From Xylanibacter caecicola (GTDB lineage: Bacteria > Bacteroidota > Bacteroidia > Bacteroidales > Bacteroidaceae): DNA of 64,000 bases. The number at the start of each line of letters is the position of its first letter. Position 1 is the first letter of the stretch. A program made the translations under genes and the position numbers. This document shows, in pieces, positions 28,485-37,651 of the stretch. The stretch is taken from assembly GCF_013166515.1 (NCBI RefSeq), contig NZ_JABKKJ010000006.1, positions 1 to 64,000 on the forward strand, written 5' to 3'. The notes beneath the pieces were generated by a model that made no database searches, was not told where the DNA came from, and saw nothing but the letters and a program-made list of their open reading frames with translations.

Positions 28485-28572
28485 TTATAAAAGGTGTCCT
28501 TTTGCATTCCGAAAGGGCACCTTTTGCGTTCTAAAAGGTACCCTTTTAGAGTCTGAAATGCCACCTTTTGGA
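28485..28572. repeat. Array D: four palindromic units, 21-23 bp period
   Basis: Units at 28485-28507, 28508-28528, 28529-28551 and 28552-28572. Each carries an imperfect dyad of the type AAAGGgcaCCTTTT (AAAAGGTGTCCTTTT, AAAGGGCACCTTTT, AAAAGGTACCCTTTT, AAATGCCACCTTTT). It lies between the ends of the DUF805 gene and the convergent patatin gene. The same unit occurs at 52638-52726. Confidence 0.75.
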
Positions 28573-28624
28573 ACGCAAAAGATATCATATTGATTTTCAA
28601 GAGTTTACAAACAGCGTTTTTATA

Positions 28625-29467
28625 CTACAGATATTCCTTGCAAAACTGCTCTCCGAGAGCAAATCCCTCCTCGTAAAGAGCCTCGAGTTTTGCCGTGTCT
28701 TTCTCCATTCTTCCTACCTCCATGGGGCGCTCGGGACGTATACATACCACCTGCCCTGCCCGCTCCATCGCCTCAACCATTTCCAACTGGCGGTCGTAAG
28801 CCTTGCATCTGTTGCTCAAAACCACACGCAGCCGGGGATAGTTCTTATACACAAAGCGCGGTATTTTATGGTCGTGCTCGGTGCTTCGATATCCGTAATT
28901 ACGAGTCAGCACAAGCACGTTCTTATGATGTCCCTGCTGCATGGAGCGCATCACGGGTATGCTGTCCACAATTCCTCCGTCAAGCATCGGTATGCCGTCC
29001 ACGTGTACAATCTTGCTTACGTATGGCAGACTGCTGCTTGCACGCACTATGTCGAGCAGTCTCTGACGGTCGTGTCGCTCGCTGAGATAGCACGCCCTGC
29101 CCGTAAGACAGTTTGTTGTAACCATCTCAAACTCGCCCTCATTGGCGAAGAACGTGTCATAGTCAAAAGGCAACAGTGTGTTTGGAAAATCTTCATAGAG
29201 AAGTTTGCGGTCGAAGATACAGCCCTGGGTTACGAGATGACGCAGACCGATATACTTGTAACGGGAAAGATAGTCAATGTTGGAAATGCGTGCCCTGCGC
29301 TTCTGCCTGCTTATATACGAAAGTCCGTTGCACGCTCCGGCGGATACCGCCACGACATAACGGAAGTAGTGTTCGTGCTTCATGAACGCATCGAGCACAC
29401 CGCTCGTAAAAACACCGCGCATGCCGCCGCCTTCAAGTACCAATCCCGTATTTCTGTCGATTTGCAT
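28625..29467 (-). CDS. Patatin-like phospholipase (YjjU-type)
   Basis: A 280-residue lipid acyl hydrolase of the patatin family. The oxyanion-hole motif GGGMRG is in LVLEGGGMRGVFTSGVL; the nucleophile serine is in VVAVSAGACNG, and the catalytic Asp in MLDGGIVDSIP. The nucleophile elbow reads A-x-S-x-G where G-x-S-x-G is usual. No signal peptide, so it acts in the cytoplasm or at the inner face of the membrane. It is divergent from the aminopeptidase P gene. Confidence 0.85.
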   Translation of the reverse strand: MQIDRNTGLVLEGGGMRGVFTSGVLDAFMKHEHYFRYVVAVSAGACNGLSYISRQKRRARISNIDYLSRYKYIGLRHLVTQGCIFDRKLLYEDFPNTLLPFDYDTFFANEGEFEMVTTNCLTGRACYLSERHDRQRLLDIVRASSSLPYVSKIVHVDGIPMLDGGIVDSIPVMRSMQQGHHKNVLVLTRNYGYRSTEHDHKIPRFVYKNYPRLRVVLSNRCKAYDRQLEMVEAMERAGQVVCIRPERPMEVGRMEKDTAKLEALYEEGFALGEQFCKEYL

Positions 29468-29488
29468 AAAAACTGATTAAAACAGTTG

Positions 29489-29526
29489 CAAAGGTAACGA
29501 TTTTACATTATAAATATGTATCTTTG
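29489..29526. promoter_or_regulatory. Divergent -7 boxes: patatin gene (-) and aminopeptidase P gene (+)
   Basis: TACCTTTG on the minus strand (29496-29489) and TATCTTTG on the plus strand (29519-29526) lie 22 bp apart. Each is 20-30 bp upstream of its gene. The -33 elements are not obvious. Confidence 0.55.
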
Positions 29527-29557
29527 CAACATACTTTAAACATTTTAAAATACAAAC

Positions 29558-30955
29558 ATGTTTAGCAGAGAAACATACGTCAGCAGGCGTTCGGAACTGA
29601 AAAGACTCGTCGGAAACGGCATAATCGTGCTCTTCGGCAACAACGAATCGCCTGCGAACTATCCTTCCAACGGATATTATCCTTTCCGTCAGGACTCGTC
29701 GTTCCTGTATTATTTCGGACTGAACCGCGAAGGGCTTGTGGGAGTGATAGACATCGACAACGACCGCGAGACGCTAATCGGCAACGACATAGACATTGAA
29801 GACATCGTGTGGTTCGGCTCCGTAGACAGCGTAAGCGACATGGCGGCAAGCACGGGTGTGGTCAACACGGCTCCCATGGCAACGCTTGCAGAGATCTGCA
29901 ACAAGGCACGGGAAAAGGGACAAAAGATACATTTCCTGCCGCCATACCGCTTTGACACAAAGATACAGATACACGACCTGCTGGGCATACACCCCTCGTT
30001 GCAGAAAGAAGCAGCCTCGGCAGAGCTTATAAAGGCTGTTGTGAAGATGCGTTCGGTAAAGGAACAGCAGGAAATAGACGAGATAGAGAGGGCATGCGCC
30101 ATAGGATACAAGATGCACACCACGGCAATGAGGCTGACAAGACCCGGAGTTACGGAGAAGTTTGTTGGCGGACAGGTGGACGGCACAGCCAATTCCTACG
30201 GGGCTATGGTAAGCTTTCCTACAATATTCACGCAGCACGGAGAGATAATGCACGGCAACCCGTCGATGTCGGTACTTGAAGACGGACGGCTTGCATTGTG
30301 CGATGCCGGAGCCGAGACGATAAACAACTATTGCTCGGACAACACGCGCACATATCCCGTGAACGGCAAGTTCACACAGAGACAGCTCGAAATATACAGC
30401 ATCGTGGAGGCTTGTCACGACTATGTTCTCGGCGTGGCAAAACCCGGAGTGAGGTGGTTTGACGTGCACATGGCGGTATGTCGTCTGATGACGGAACGCC
30501 TGAAGGATACAGGACTGATGAAAGGCGACACGGAAGAGGCCGTACGTGCCGGCGCACATGCAATGTTCCTGCCCCACGGACTGGGACACATGATGGGCAT
30601 GGACGTGCACGACATGGAAGGACTTGGACAGGACTTCGTAGGTTTTGATGAGGAAACGCGCCCGTCGACACAGTTCGGCACAAACTGCCTGCGCATGGGA
30701 CGACGTCTCGAAGAGGGCTTCGTGCTGACAGACGAGCCGGGAATATACTTCATTCCGGCACTTATCGACGATTGGAAGGCACGCGGACTGCACCGTGACT
30801 TCATAAACTACGACATGCTTGAGACATACAAGGACTTTGGCGGAATACGCATAGAAGACGACATACTGATTACGGCAGACGGCTGCCGCTTCCTCGGAAA
30901 AGAGCGCATACCGTATCATCCGGCGGACGTAGAGAATTTTATGAGAAACAATTAA
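29558..30955 (+). CDS. pepP: Xaa-Pro aminopeptidase (aminopeptidase P)
   Basis: A 465-residue M24B metallopeptidase that removes an N-terminal residue before proline. It has the N-terminal creatinase-like domain (1-170) and the pita-bread catalytic domain. Metal ligands are visible as ALCDAGAE, YCSDNTRTYP, the His in FLPHGLGHMMGMDVHD, the Glu in VLTDEPGIYF and the Glu in GGIRIEDDILI. Length agrees with the family. It is followed after 24 bp by the C1 peptidase gene, so the two may form a peptide-degradation unit. Confidence 0.94.
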   Translation: MFSRETYVSRRSELKRLVGNGIIVLFGNNESPANYPSNGYYPFRQDSSFLYYFGLNREGLVGVIDIDNDRETLIGNDIDIEDIVWFGSVDSVSDMAASTGVVNTAPMATLAEICNKAREKGQKIHFLPPYRFDTKIQIHDLLGIHPSLQKEAASAELIKAVVKMRSVKEQQEIDEIERACAIGYKMHTTAMRLTRPGVTEKFVGGQVDGTANSYGAMVSFPTIFTQHGEIMHGNPSMSVLEDGRLALCDAGAETINNYCSDNTRTYPVNGKFTQRQLEIYSIVEACHDYVLGVAKPGVRWFDVHMAVCRLMTERLKDTGLMKGDTEEAVRAGAHAMFLPHGLGHMMGMDVHDMEGLGQDFVGFDEETRPSTQFGTNCLRMGRRLEEGFVLTDEPGIYFIPALIDDWKARGLHRDFINYDMLETYKDFGGIRIEDDILITADGCRFLGKERIPYHPADVENFMRNN

Positions 30956-30979
30956 AACATTAACAATAAAACAAGAGCG

Positions 30980-32182
30980 ATGAAAAAACTTATGACAATG
31001 GTGCTTCTGGCTGTTCTTGCCACCGGCGCCAACGCACAGGAAAAGAAAGACTCTGCAAAGAGCAACAAGCCTGTGTTCACCACAATCAAGGAGAACAAGA
31101 TTACAAGTATCAAGGACCAGAACCGCAGCGGCACATGCTGGGCTTATTCAACACTGAGCTTTTTCGAGAGCGAGATACTGAAGAAAACCGGCAAGACATA
31201 CGACTTGTCAGAGATGTTCGTGGCAAGCAAGGACTACATGGACCGCGCCATACTGACGGTGCGCATGCACGGCGACAGCCAGTTCTCGCAGGGAGGTTCG
31301 GCATACGACGTATATTATGTACTGAAAAACTACGGTATCTGCCCCGAAGAGGCTATGGCTGCACCGGGAAGCATGACAGGCGACTCGCTGGCAAACTTCA
31401 ACGAGTTCTTCAGCGTAATGGAGCCTTACGTAGACGCAGTGGCACGCAACAAGGCAAAGAAAATCAGCTCTCAATGGAAAGTGGGACTTCAAGGCATCCT
31501 CGACGCTTATCTTGGCAAGTGCCCGGAAAGCTTCAAATATGAGGGCAAGACATATACCCCGAAAACATTTGCAGAGAGCCTTGGTCTGAATTTCGACGAC
31601 TACGTGACGATAACAAGCTATACACACCACCCGTTCTGGACACAGTTCGCTGTTGAGGTGCAGGACAACTGGCGCTGGCCGCTAAGCTGGAACATCCCTA
31701 TGGACGACATGATGCGCATCATTGACAACGCCGTAGAGAACGGATATACCGTTGCATGGGGCGGTGACGTGAGCGAAGAAGGTTTCACACGCAAGGGTCT
31801 CGGCATCGCATACGACACGAAGAAGGTGCAGAGCCTTACGGGAAGCGACGCTGCACGCTGGCTCCGTCTTACACCGGCAAAGAAGAGCGAGAAGTTCGAC
31901 TCACTGGGTGTAAACGCTCCGGAGATTGTTCCGACACAGGAAATGCGTCAGGAACGTTTCGACAACTGGGAACTTACCGACGACCACGGCATGCTGATCT
32001 ACGGCGTGGCTAAGGACCAGAACGGCAAAGAGTATTACATGGTGAAGAACTCATGGGGCGAGTATGGCGACTACAAGGGTACATGGTACATGACAAAGGC
32101 TTTCATTGCAGCAAACACAATGGACTTCATGGTTAACAAGAATGCCATACCCAAAGACATCCGCAAGAAGATGGGAATCTAA
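30980..32182 (+). CDS. Secreted C1-family cysteine peptidase (bleomycin hydrolase-like)
   Basis: A 400-residue peptidase with a signal peptide (cut near GANAQ). The active site Cys is in DQNRSGTCWAYSTLSFFE, the His in DDHGMLIYGVA and the Asn in MVKNSWGEYG, as in PepC/bleomycin hydrolase. Export to the periplasm is usual for Bacteroidales members. It lies 24 bp downstream of pepP and probably shares its transcript; the products could work together on peptides. Confidence 0.92.
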   Translation: MKKLMTMVLLAVLATGANAQEKKDSAKSNKPVFTTIKENKITSIKDQNRSGTCWAYSTLSFFESEILKKTGKTYDLSEMFVASKDYMDRAILTVRMHGDSQFSQGGSAYDVYYVLKNYGICPEEAMAAPGSMTGDSLANFNEFFSVMEPYVDAVARNKAKKISSQWKVGLQGILDAYLGKCPESFKYEGKTYTPKTFAESLGLNFDDYVTITSYTHHPFWTQFAVEVQDNWRWPLSWNIPMDDMMRIIDNAVENGYTVAWGGDVSEEGFTRKGLGIAYDTKKVQSLTGSDAARWLRLTPAKKSEKFDSLGVNAPEIVPTQEMRQERFDNWELTDDHGMLIYGVAKDQNGKEYYMVKNSWGEYGDYKGTWYMTKAFIAANTMDFMVNKNAIPKDIRKKMGI

Positions 32183-32184
32183 TT

Positions 32185-32395
32185 AGGATAAGGAGATAAA
32201 GGAAGATAGGAGAAGATATGTGGCTCGCGCCACGGAAGATAAAGGACAATAGTCTTGTTTTAAGCAATAAAACATTTGTCTCTTATCTTCCTTTATCTTC
32301 TCCTATCTTCTTTTATGTCCTTATCACATCAACCCCGGCATTTGTCCTTTATCTCCTTATATATTCCCCTATCTCCCTCTATCTCCTCATTATGA
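32185..32395. repeat. Purine/pyrimidine hairpin repeat, copy 1
   Basis: A purine arm (GGAGATAAAGGAAGATAGGA) leads into a conserved core GAAGATATGTGGCT...GCCACGGAAGATA and AGGACAA, followed by a loop and a pyrimidine arm that can pair with the first arm (about 32279-32320), then further CTATCTCC units and an AT-rich palindrome to 32418. A second copy in opposite orientation is at 63515-63690. No gene is seen between 32183 and 32579; the recJ promoter is unclear. Confidence 0.65.
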
Positions 32396-32579
32396 ATTAT
32401 AAATTATCAATTATAAATTGACATTAGCGTTTGGGTTAAAAACTACAAAAGTTATATGGGTATTTCATATTTTCTTGTTTTTTATTAGTAACTTTACAGA
32501 CTGATTATACACCTGACATTGTATTCTACAATAAACAGGGATAGTCTTTTGTCTGAAAGAAAATAAAAAAACAATATAA

Positions 32580-34319
32580 ATGCACTTCAAATGGATTTAC
32601 GAACCGCCTGCACCAGAACAGGAGAACGCCGCCAATGAACTGGGAAACAAGCTGGGAATAAGCCCATTGTTGTCTTCTGTGCTCATCAGAAGGGGCATAA
32701 ACACCGAATCGGCGGCAAAAAGATTCTTCCGCCCACAGCTCAACGATCTCATCAATCCGTTCCTCATGAAGGACATGGACACGGCTGTGGACAGGCTAAA
32801 CGATGCCATGGGGCGAAAAGAACGCATCATGGTATACGGCGACTACGATGTGGACGGATGTACGGCAGTGGCTCTTGTCTACAAGTTTCTTCAACAGTTC
32901 TATTCCAACATAGACTATTACATACCCGACAGGTATGACGAAGGATACGGCGTAAGCATAAAGGGAATAGACCATGCCCACGAAACGGGCGTGAAACTTA
33001 TAATAATCCTCGACTGCGGAATAAAGGCAATCGAGGAGATAAGCTATGCGAAAAGCCTCGGAATAGACTTCATCATCTGCGACCACCACGTGCCGGACGA
33101 GACTATGCCGCCGGCTGCCGCCATACTGAATCCCAAAAGACCGGACGACCCCTACCCTTTCAAGCACCTCAGCGGGTGCGGTGTGGGATTTAAGTTCATG
33201 CAGGCATTTGCCAAGAACAACGGCATACCGTTCTCGCAACTCATACCGTTGCTCGACTTCTGCGCCGTGAGCATCGCCGCGGACATAGTACCGGTGGTGG
33301 ACGAAAACCGTATATTGGCTTATCACGGACTGAAACAGCTCAACAAGAACCCTAACATAGGACTGAAAGCCATCATTGACATCTGCGGACTGAACGGCAG
33401 GGAACTGTCGATGAGCGACATAGTGTTCAAGATAGGACCGCGCATCAACGCGTCCGGACGCATGGAAAACGGAAGGGAAAGCGTGAACCTGCTTGTGGAG
33501 AAAGACTTTATATGCGCGCTGAAAGAGGCAAAGCACATAAACGAATATAACGAGCAGCGCAAGGACATAGACAAGCAGATGACGGAGGAGGCAAACGTGA
33601 TAGTGGAGCGCATCGAAAGCCAAGGGCGCCACTCAAGCATAGTGTTGTACGACGAAAACTGGAAAAAGGGCGTGATAGGCATCGTGGCGTCAAGACTGAC
33701 AGAGATATACATACGCCCCACGGTGATATTCACAAGAGACGGAAACTTTGCAACAGGCTCGGCAAGAAGCGTAACAGGCTTTGATATATATTCCGCAATA
33801 AAGAACTGCCGCGACCTTCTCATCAACTTCGGAGGACACACATACGCTGCCGGACTGACGCTGAAATGGGACGATCTGCCCGAATTCAGAAGACGTTTCC
33901 AACAGTATGTGGACGAGAACATACTGCCGGAACATACCGAAGCGATGCTGAACATCGATGCAATGATAGACTTCAAAGACATCACCCGCAAATTCCATGC
34001 TGAACTGAAACGTTTCAGTCCGTTTGGTCCGGGCAATCCCAAACCGCTGTTCTGCACAACGGGAGTATACGATTTCGGCACGAGCAAGGTGGTGGGGCGT
34101 GAACAGGAGCATATAAAGCTTGAGCTTGTAGACTCAAAGTCGAACAACGTAATGAACGGCATTGCCTTCGGACAAAGCGGTTCGGCACGTTACATACAGT
34201 CCAAACACAGCTTCGACATCGCATATACGATAGAAAACAACATCTTCAAGCACAACGACGTGCAACTGCAAATAGAGGACATCAGACCCACCAACGGCGA
34301 CGAGGACTGGGAGGGATGA
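32580..34319 (+). CDS. recJ: Single-stranded-DNA-specific exonuclease RecJ
   Basis: A 579-residue 5'-3' ssDNA exonuclease of recombination and mismatch repair. DHH-family motifs: YGDYDVDGCTAVAL (I), ILDCGI (II), ICDHHVPDE (III, DHH) and the DHHA1 motif FGGHTYAAGLTL near residue 420. The C-terminal OB domain follows to 579. It is followed after 57 bp by recQ in the same direction; RecJ and RecQ act together at stalled forks and in the RecF pathway, so the neighbourhood is functionally sensible. Confidence 0.96.
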   Translation: MHFKWIYEPPAPEQENAANELGNKLGISPLLSSVLIRRGINTESAAKRFFRPQLNDLINPFLMKDMDTAVDRLNDAMGRKERIMVYGDYDVDGCTAVALVYKFLQQFYSNIDYYIPDRYDEGYGVSIKGIDHAHETGVKLIIILDCGIKAIEEISYAKSLGIDFIICDHHVPDETMPPAAAILNPKRPDDPYPFKHLSGCGVGFKFMQAFAKNNGIPFSQLIPLLDFCAVSIAADIVPVVDENRILAYHGLKQLNKNPNIGLKAIIDICGLNGRELSMSDIVFKIGPRINASGRMENGRESVNLLVEKDFICALKEAKHINEYNEQRKDIDKQMTEEANVIVERIESQGRHSSIVLYDENWKKGVIGIVASRLTEIYIRPTVIFTRDGNFATGSARSVTGFDIYSAIKNCRDLLINFGGHTYAAGLTLKWDDLPEFRRRFQQYVDENILPEHTEAMLNIDAMIDFKDITRKFHAELKRFSPFGPGNPKPLFCTTGVYDFGTSKVVGREQEHIKLELVDSKSNNVMNGIAFGQSGSARYIQSKHSFDIAYTIENNIFKHNDVQLQIEDIRPTNGDEDWEG

Positions 34320-34376
34320 CCGTAAAAGCGCAGCCGAAAGTACGGTTGCGACAACAAGAAGTTCAGCAACACATAC

Positions 34377-36287
34377 ATGCAGCCTACTGAAGACAGATAC
34401 AGGGAGATACTCCGCAAATACTGGGGATTTGATGATTTTCGTGGCATACAGCGCGAGATAATCGACAGTATATGCTCGGGGCGTGACACGCTCGGGCTTA
34501 TGCCCACGGGTGGAGGCAAGTCACTGACGTTTCAGGTACCTGCACTTGCAATGAAAGGAGTGTGCATTGTCATCACACCGCTCATTGCTCTGATGAAAGA
34601 CCAGGTGATGCACTTGCGCAAACACGGCATCAGGGCGGCTGCCATTTATGGCAGTATGATGCACAACGAAATAATAACGACGCTCGAAAACTGCATATTC
34701 GGAGGCATCGACCTCCTATATGTATCGCCGGAAAGGCTTTCTTCCGAACTGTTCCAAACAAAGTTGAAGCACATGAAAGTGAGCTTCATCACCGTAGACG
34801 AAGCTCACTGCATAAGTCAATGGGGATATGATTTCCGCCCGTCATATCTGAAAATCGCAGATATACGAAAACTAAAACCGGGCGTACCGGTACTAGCACT
34901 CACCGCCACAGCCACACCGCTGGTAACAGACGATATACAGGAAAAGCTTGCATTCAAGGAAAAAAACGTGTTCAAAATGAGCTTTGAACGCAAGAACCTT
35001 GCATACATAGTGCGCCGGACTGCCGACAAACAGGAGGAGATGATACACATTCTCAACTCTGTCAGCGGCAGCGCCATAGTGTATGTACGCAGTCGCAAAC
35101 GGTCGAAGGAGATTTCCGGACTGCTGAACAAATGCGGAATAAGCGCCACTTTCTATAATGCCGGTCTGGAACATGTCACAAGAGACAGCCGGCAGACGGA
35201 ATGGCAGAATGACAAGGTGCGCGTGATGGTTGCAACAAATGCCTTCGGCATGGGCATAGACAAGCCCGATGTGCGCGTGGTGATACACATAGACAGTCCG
35301 GATTCGATAGAGGCTTACTTTCAGGAGGCGGGGCGCGCGGGGCGCGACGGCAACAAAGCGTATGCCGTACTGCTATACAACAACAGCGACAACGGCAAAC
35401 TTGAAAAGCGCATAAACGAGAATTTTCCGGAAAAGGACTATATTAAAAAGGTGTACGAACATCTTGCATACTATTACCAGATAGGTATGGGAAGCGGTTT
35501 GGGACACAAGTTCGAATTCAACATCGACAGGTTCTGCTACACGTTCAGGCATTTTCCCGTACAAGTGGACTCGTCTCTTAAAATACTTGCTAAGGCAGGA
35601 TACATCGAATACGAGGAGGATTCTGATACAAAAGCACGTGTAAGGTTTCTATTGAGCCGCAACGAGCTTTACCGCCTCAACACGCTTTCGGAGAAAGAAA
35701 CGGCTGTGATAACGGCTCTGTTGCGCACATACGGCGGACTGTTCACCGACTATGTATATATAGACGAGGCTCTCATCGCACAGATTACGGAAATGGAAAG
35801 GCCGCAGATATACATGATTCTAAAGAACCTTAGCGAGCGGAAAATCATCCATTTCATACCGCGTAAGAAGATTCCGCATATAGTATACGTGCATGAACGT
35901 GAGGAAACTGAACGTCTGGTCATTTCACGGGATGTATACGAGGAGCGCAAAGAGCAGTTCCGCAAGCGTATCTACGCCATGCTGGATTATGCAAGAACTG
36001 ATTTTGTATGCCGCAGCCGACAGCTTCTGAGGTATTTCGGAGAGGAACGTTCGTCCGACTGCGGTCAGTGCGATGTGTGCATAGATTGCAACAGGAGAGA
36101 AACTCCAAAGAAACTTCTTGACGCTGCCGAAAAGGCTATAACAGACATTCTGAAAGATCGACACCCGCATTCCGTGTCCGAACTGAATGCCATAAAGATG
36201 GAACGCGACTTGATTGGCGAGGCTCTACAATGGCTTGTCAATGAAGAAAAGGTTTACATCGAAGACGGCATGATATCGCTGTGGTAG
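34377..36287 (+). CDS. recQ: ATP-dependent DNA helicase RecQ
   Basis: A 636-residue 3'-5' helicase. Motif 0 FDDFRGIQREII, Walker A TGGGKSLTFQ, DEAH box VDEAHCISQWGYDFRPSY, motif V/VI ATNAFGMGIDKPDVR and QEAGRAGRDG are all present. The RQC zinc site is formed by C in FVCRSRQLLRYFGE and CGQCDVC. No HRDC domain is evident; the C-terminus ends in a winged-helix-like region. Co-oriented with recJ. Confidence 0.96.
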   Translation: MQPTEDRYREILRKYWGFDDFRGIQREIIDSICSGRDTLGLMPTGGGKSLTFQVPALAMKGVCIVITPLIALMKDQVMHLRKHGIRAAAIYGSMMHNEIITTLENCIFGGIDLLYVSPERLSSELFQTKLKHMKVSFITVDEAHCISQWGYDFRPSYLKIADIRKLKPGVPVLALTATATPLVTDDIQEKLAFKEKNVFKMSFERKNLAYIVRRTADKQEEMIHILNSVSGSAIVYVRSRKRSKEISGLLNKCGISATFYNAGLEHVTRDSRQTEWQNDKVRVMVATNAFGMGIDKPDVRVVIHIDSPDSIEAYFQEAGRAGRDGNKAYAVLLYNNSDNGKLEKRINENFPEKDYIKKVYEHLAYYYQIGMGSGLGHKFEFNIDRFCYTFRHFPVQVDSSLKILAKAGYIEYEEDSDTKARVRFLLSRNELYRLNTLSEKETAVITALLRTYGGLFTDYVYIDEALIAQITEMERPQIYMILKNLSERKIIHFIPRKKIPHIVYVHEREETERLVISRDVYEERKEQFRKRIYAMLDYARTDFVCRSRQLLRYFGEERSSDCGQCDVCIDCNRRETPKKLLDAAEKAITDILKDRHPHSVSELNAIKMERDLIGEALQWLVNEEKVYIEDGMISLW

Positions 36288-36371
36288 GCATATCGTAACA
36301 TTCTTATGCCCCTACATAACTTATTCCGTGTCTCTTTCCGTCAAATAAAACGCATCAAAATACAAAATAAA

Positions 36372-36419
36372 AAGGAGACAAAGGGATGATTTTTCACTTT
36401 AACATCCCCTTGTCTCCTT
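36372..36419. terminator. Bidirectional terminator between recQ and ilvC
   Basis: Stem AAGGAGACAAAGGGATG (36372-36388) with its complement at 36403-36419, 16 of 17 paired, and T- and A-rich flanks, between two convergent genes. Confidence 0.75.
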
Positions 36420-36444
36420 GTTATATTACGCTAAAAAAACTGCA

Positions 36445-37488
36445 TCAGTTATTCTCCGGACGAAGCTTACGCACGGTGGCACCCGCCTGCCACATCTCGC
36501 TTTCGCGCATAGCCCTAAGCTCTTCATTCAACTTTTCACGATAATCCTCTTTCGAATTGCTGTCAATAGAGATCTGAGCTTCATTGCCCGACTGTACCGA
36601 AAGGTACAACCACTCCATTACAGGCTTTATGGCATCGCGGAAACGAGGCGCCCAGTCGAGAGCCCCACGCTGTGCGGTTGTCGAACAATTGGCATACATC
36701 CAGTCCATTCCCTTTGCTCCGAACAACGGACCAAGGCTCTGTGTAAGCTCTTCAACAGTTTCATTGAAAGCCTCGGAAGGCGAATGACCATGCTCGCGCA
36801 GCACCTGATACTGTGCTTCCAACAGTCCTTCTATGGCTCCCATCAGCGAGCCGCGCTCACCCGTAAGGTCGCTTGTCGCCTCGCGTTGGAACGTTGTTTT
36901 GAACATATAACCTGCTCCGATACCGATACCGAAGGCTATTGTGCGCTCTTCTGCCTTGCCTGTCGCATCCTGATAAACGGCATACGAGCAGTTCAAACCG
37001 CGTCCCTCGCAGAACATTGTGCGGAGAGATGTACCCGAGCCCTTGGGAGCAACCATTATAACATCTATATCTTCAGGAGGAACAACGCCTGTACGGTCGC
37101 TCCAGTTTATTGCAAAGCCATGCGAATAATACAGTGCCTTGCCCTTTGTAAGATATTTCTTTACCTTGGGCCATGCTGAAATCTGTCCTGCATCAGACAG
37201 CAACATACATACGATAGTACCCTTCTCGGCCGCTTCTTCGATAGAGAACAGCGTCTTGCCGGGCACCCATCCGTCTGCAACAGCCTTGTCGTAAGTCTTG
37301 CCGGGACGCTGACCTACAATCACATTGAAACCGTTGTCGCGCAGGTTACAAGCCTGACCCGGTCCCTGAATACCATAACCCAATACTGCGATAGTCTCAT
37401 CTTTCAATACCTCACGTGCTTTTTCCAAAGAGAACTCTTTGCTGGTAACAACCGTCTCGAGCACTCCTCCAAAATTCATTTCTGCCAT
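36445..37488 (-). CDS. ilvC: Ketol-acid reductoisomerase
   Basis: A 347-residue enzyme (from the MAEMNFGG start) of branched-chain amino acid synthesis: isomerises and reduces acetolactate with NADPH. The Rossmann motif is GYGIQGPGQA, and the C-terminal knotted domain carries the metal-binding region from EGLLEAQYQVLREHG to ELTQSLG. Class I-like in length. It is the last gene of ilvD-ilvB-ilvN-thioesterase-ilvC and has an additional promoter of its own at 37619-37650. Confidence 0.95.
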   Translation of the reverse strand: MAEMNFGGVLETVVTSKEFSLEKAREVLKDETIAVLGYGIQGPGQACNLRDNGFNVIVGQRPGKTYDKAVADGWVPGKTLFSIEEAAEKGTIVCMLLSDAGQISAWPKVKKYLTKGKALYYSHGFAINWSDRTGVVPPEDIDVIMVAPKGSGTSLRTMFCEGRGLNCSYAVYQDATGKAEERTIAFGIGIGAGYMFKTTFQREATSDLTGERGSLMGAIEGLLEAQYQVLREHGHSPSEAFNETVEELTQSLGPLFGAKGMDWMYANCSTTAQRGALDWAPRFRDAIKPVMEWLYLSVQSGNEAQISIDSNSKEDYREKLNEELRAMRESEMWQAGATVRKLRPENN

Positions 37489-37618
37489 AATTGCTAACTG
37501 TTTGTTTAAATACGCAAGCGTATCGTATACATATATCACGTCCGTTTTACAGGAACCATATACTGAAACGCCCTCATCCTTATATTATAAAACCTTAAAT
37601 TGTTACTAAAACCGCATG

Positions 37619-37650
37619 CAAAGATATAAAATTAAAACGATACAAACAAA
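37619..37650 (-). promoter_or_regulatory. Internal promoter for ilvC
   Basis: Minus strand TTTG at 37650-37647, 20 bp, TATCTTTG at 37626-37619. Transcription would start near 37612 and give a leader of about 124 bases. So ilvC can be expressed independently of the upstream ilv genes. Confidence 0.65.
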
Positions 37651-37651
37651 T

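Noticed and set aside
29774..30919. 381-codon ORF antisense to pepP
   Set aside because: Antisense shadow of pepP, which has complete M24 motifs.
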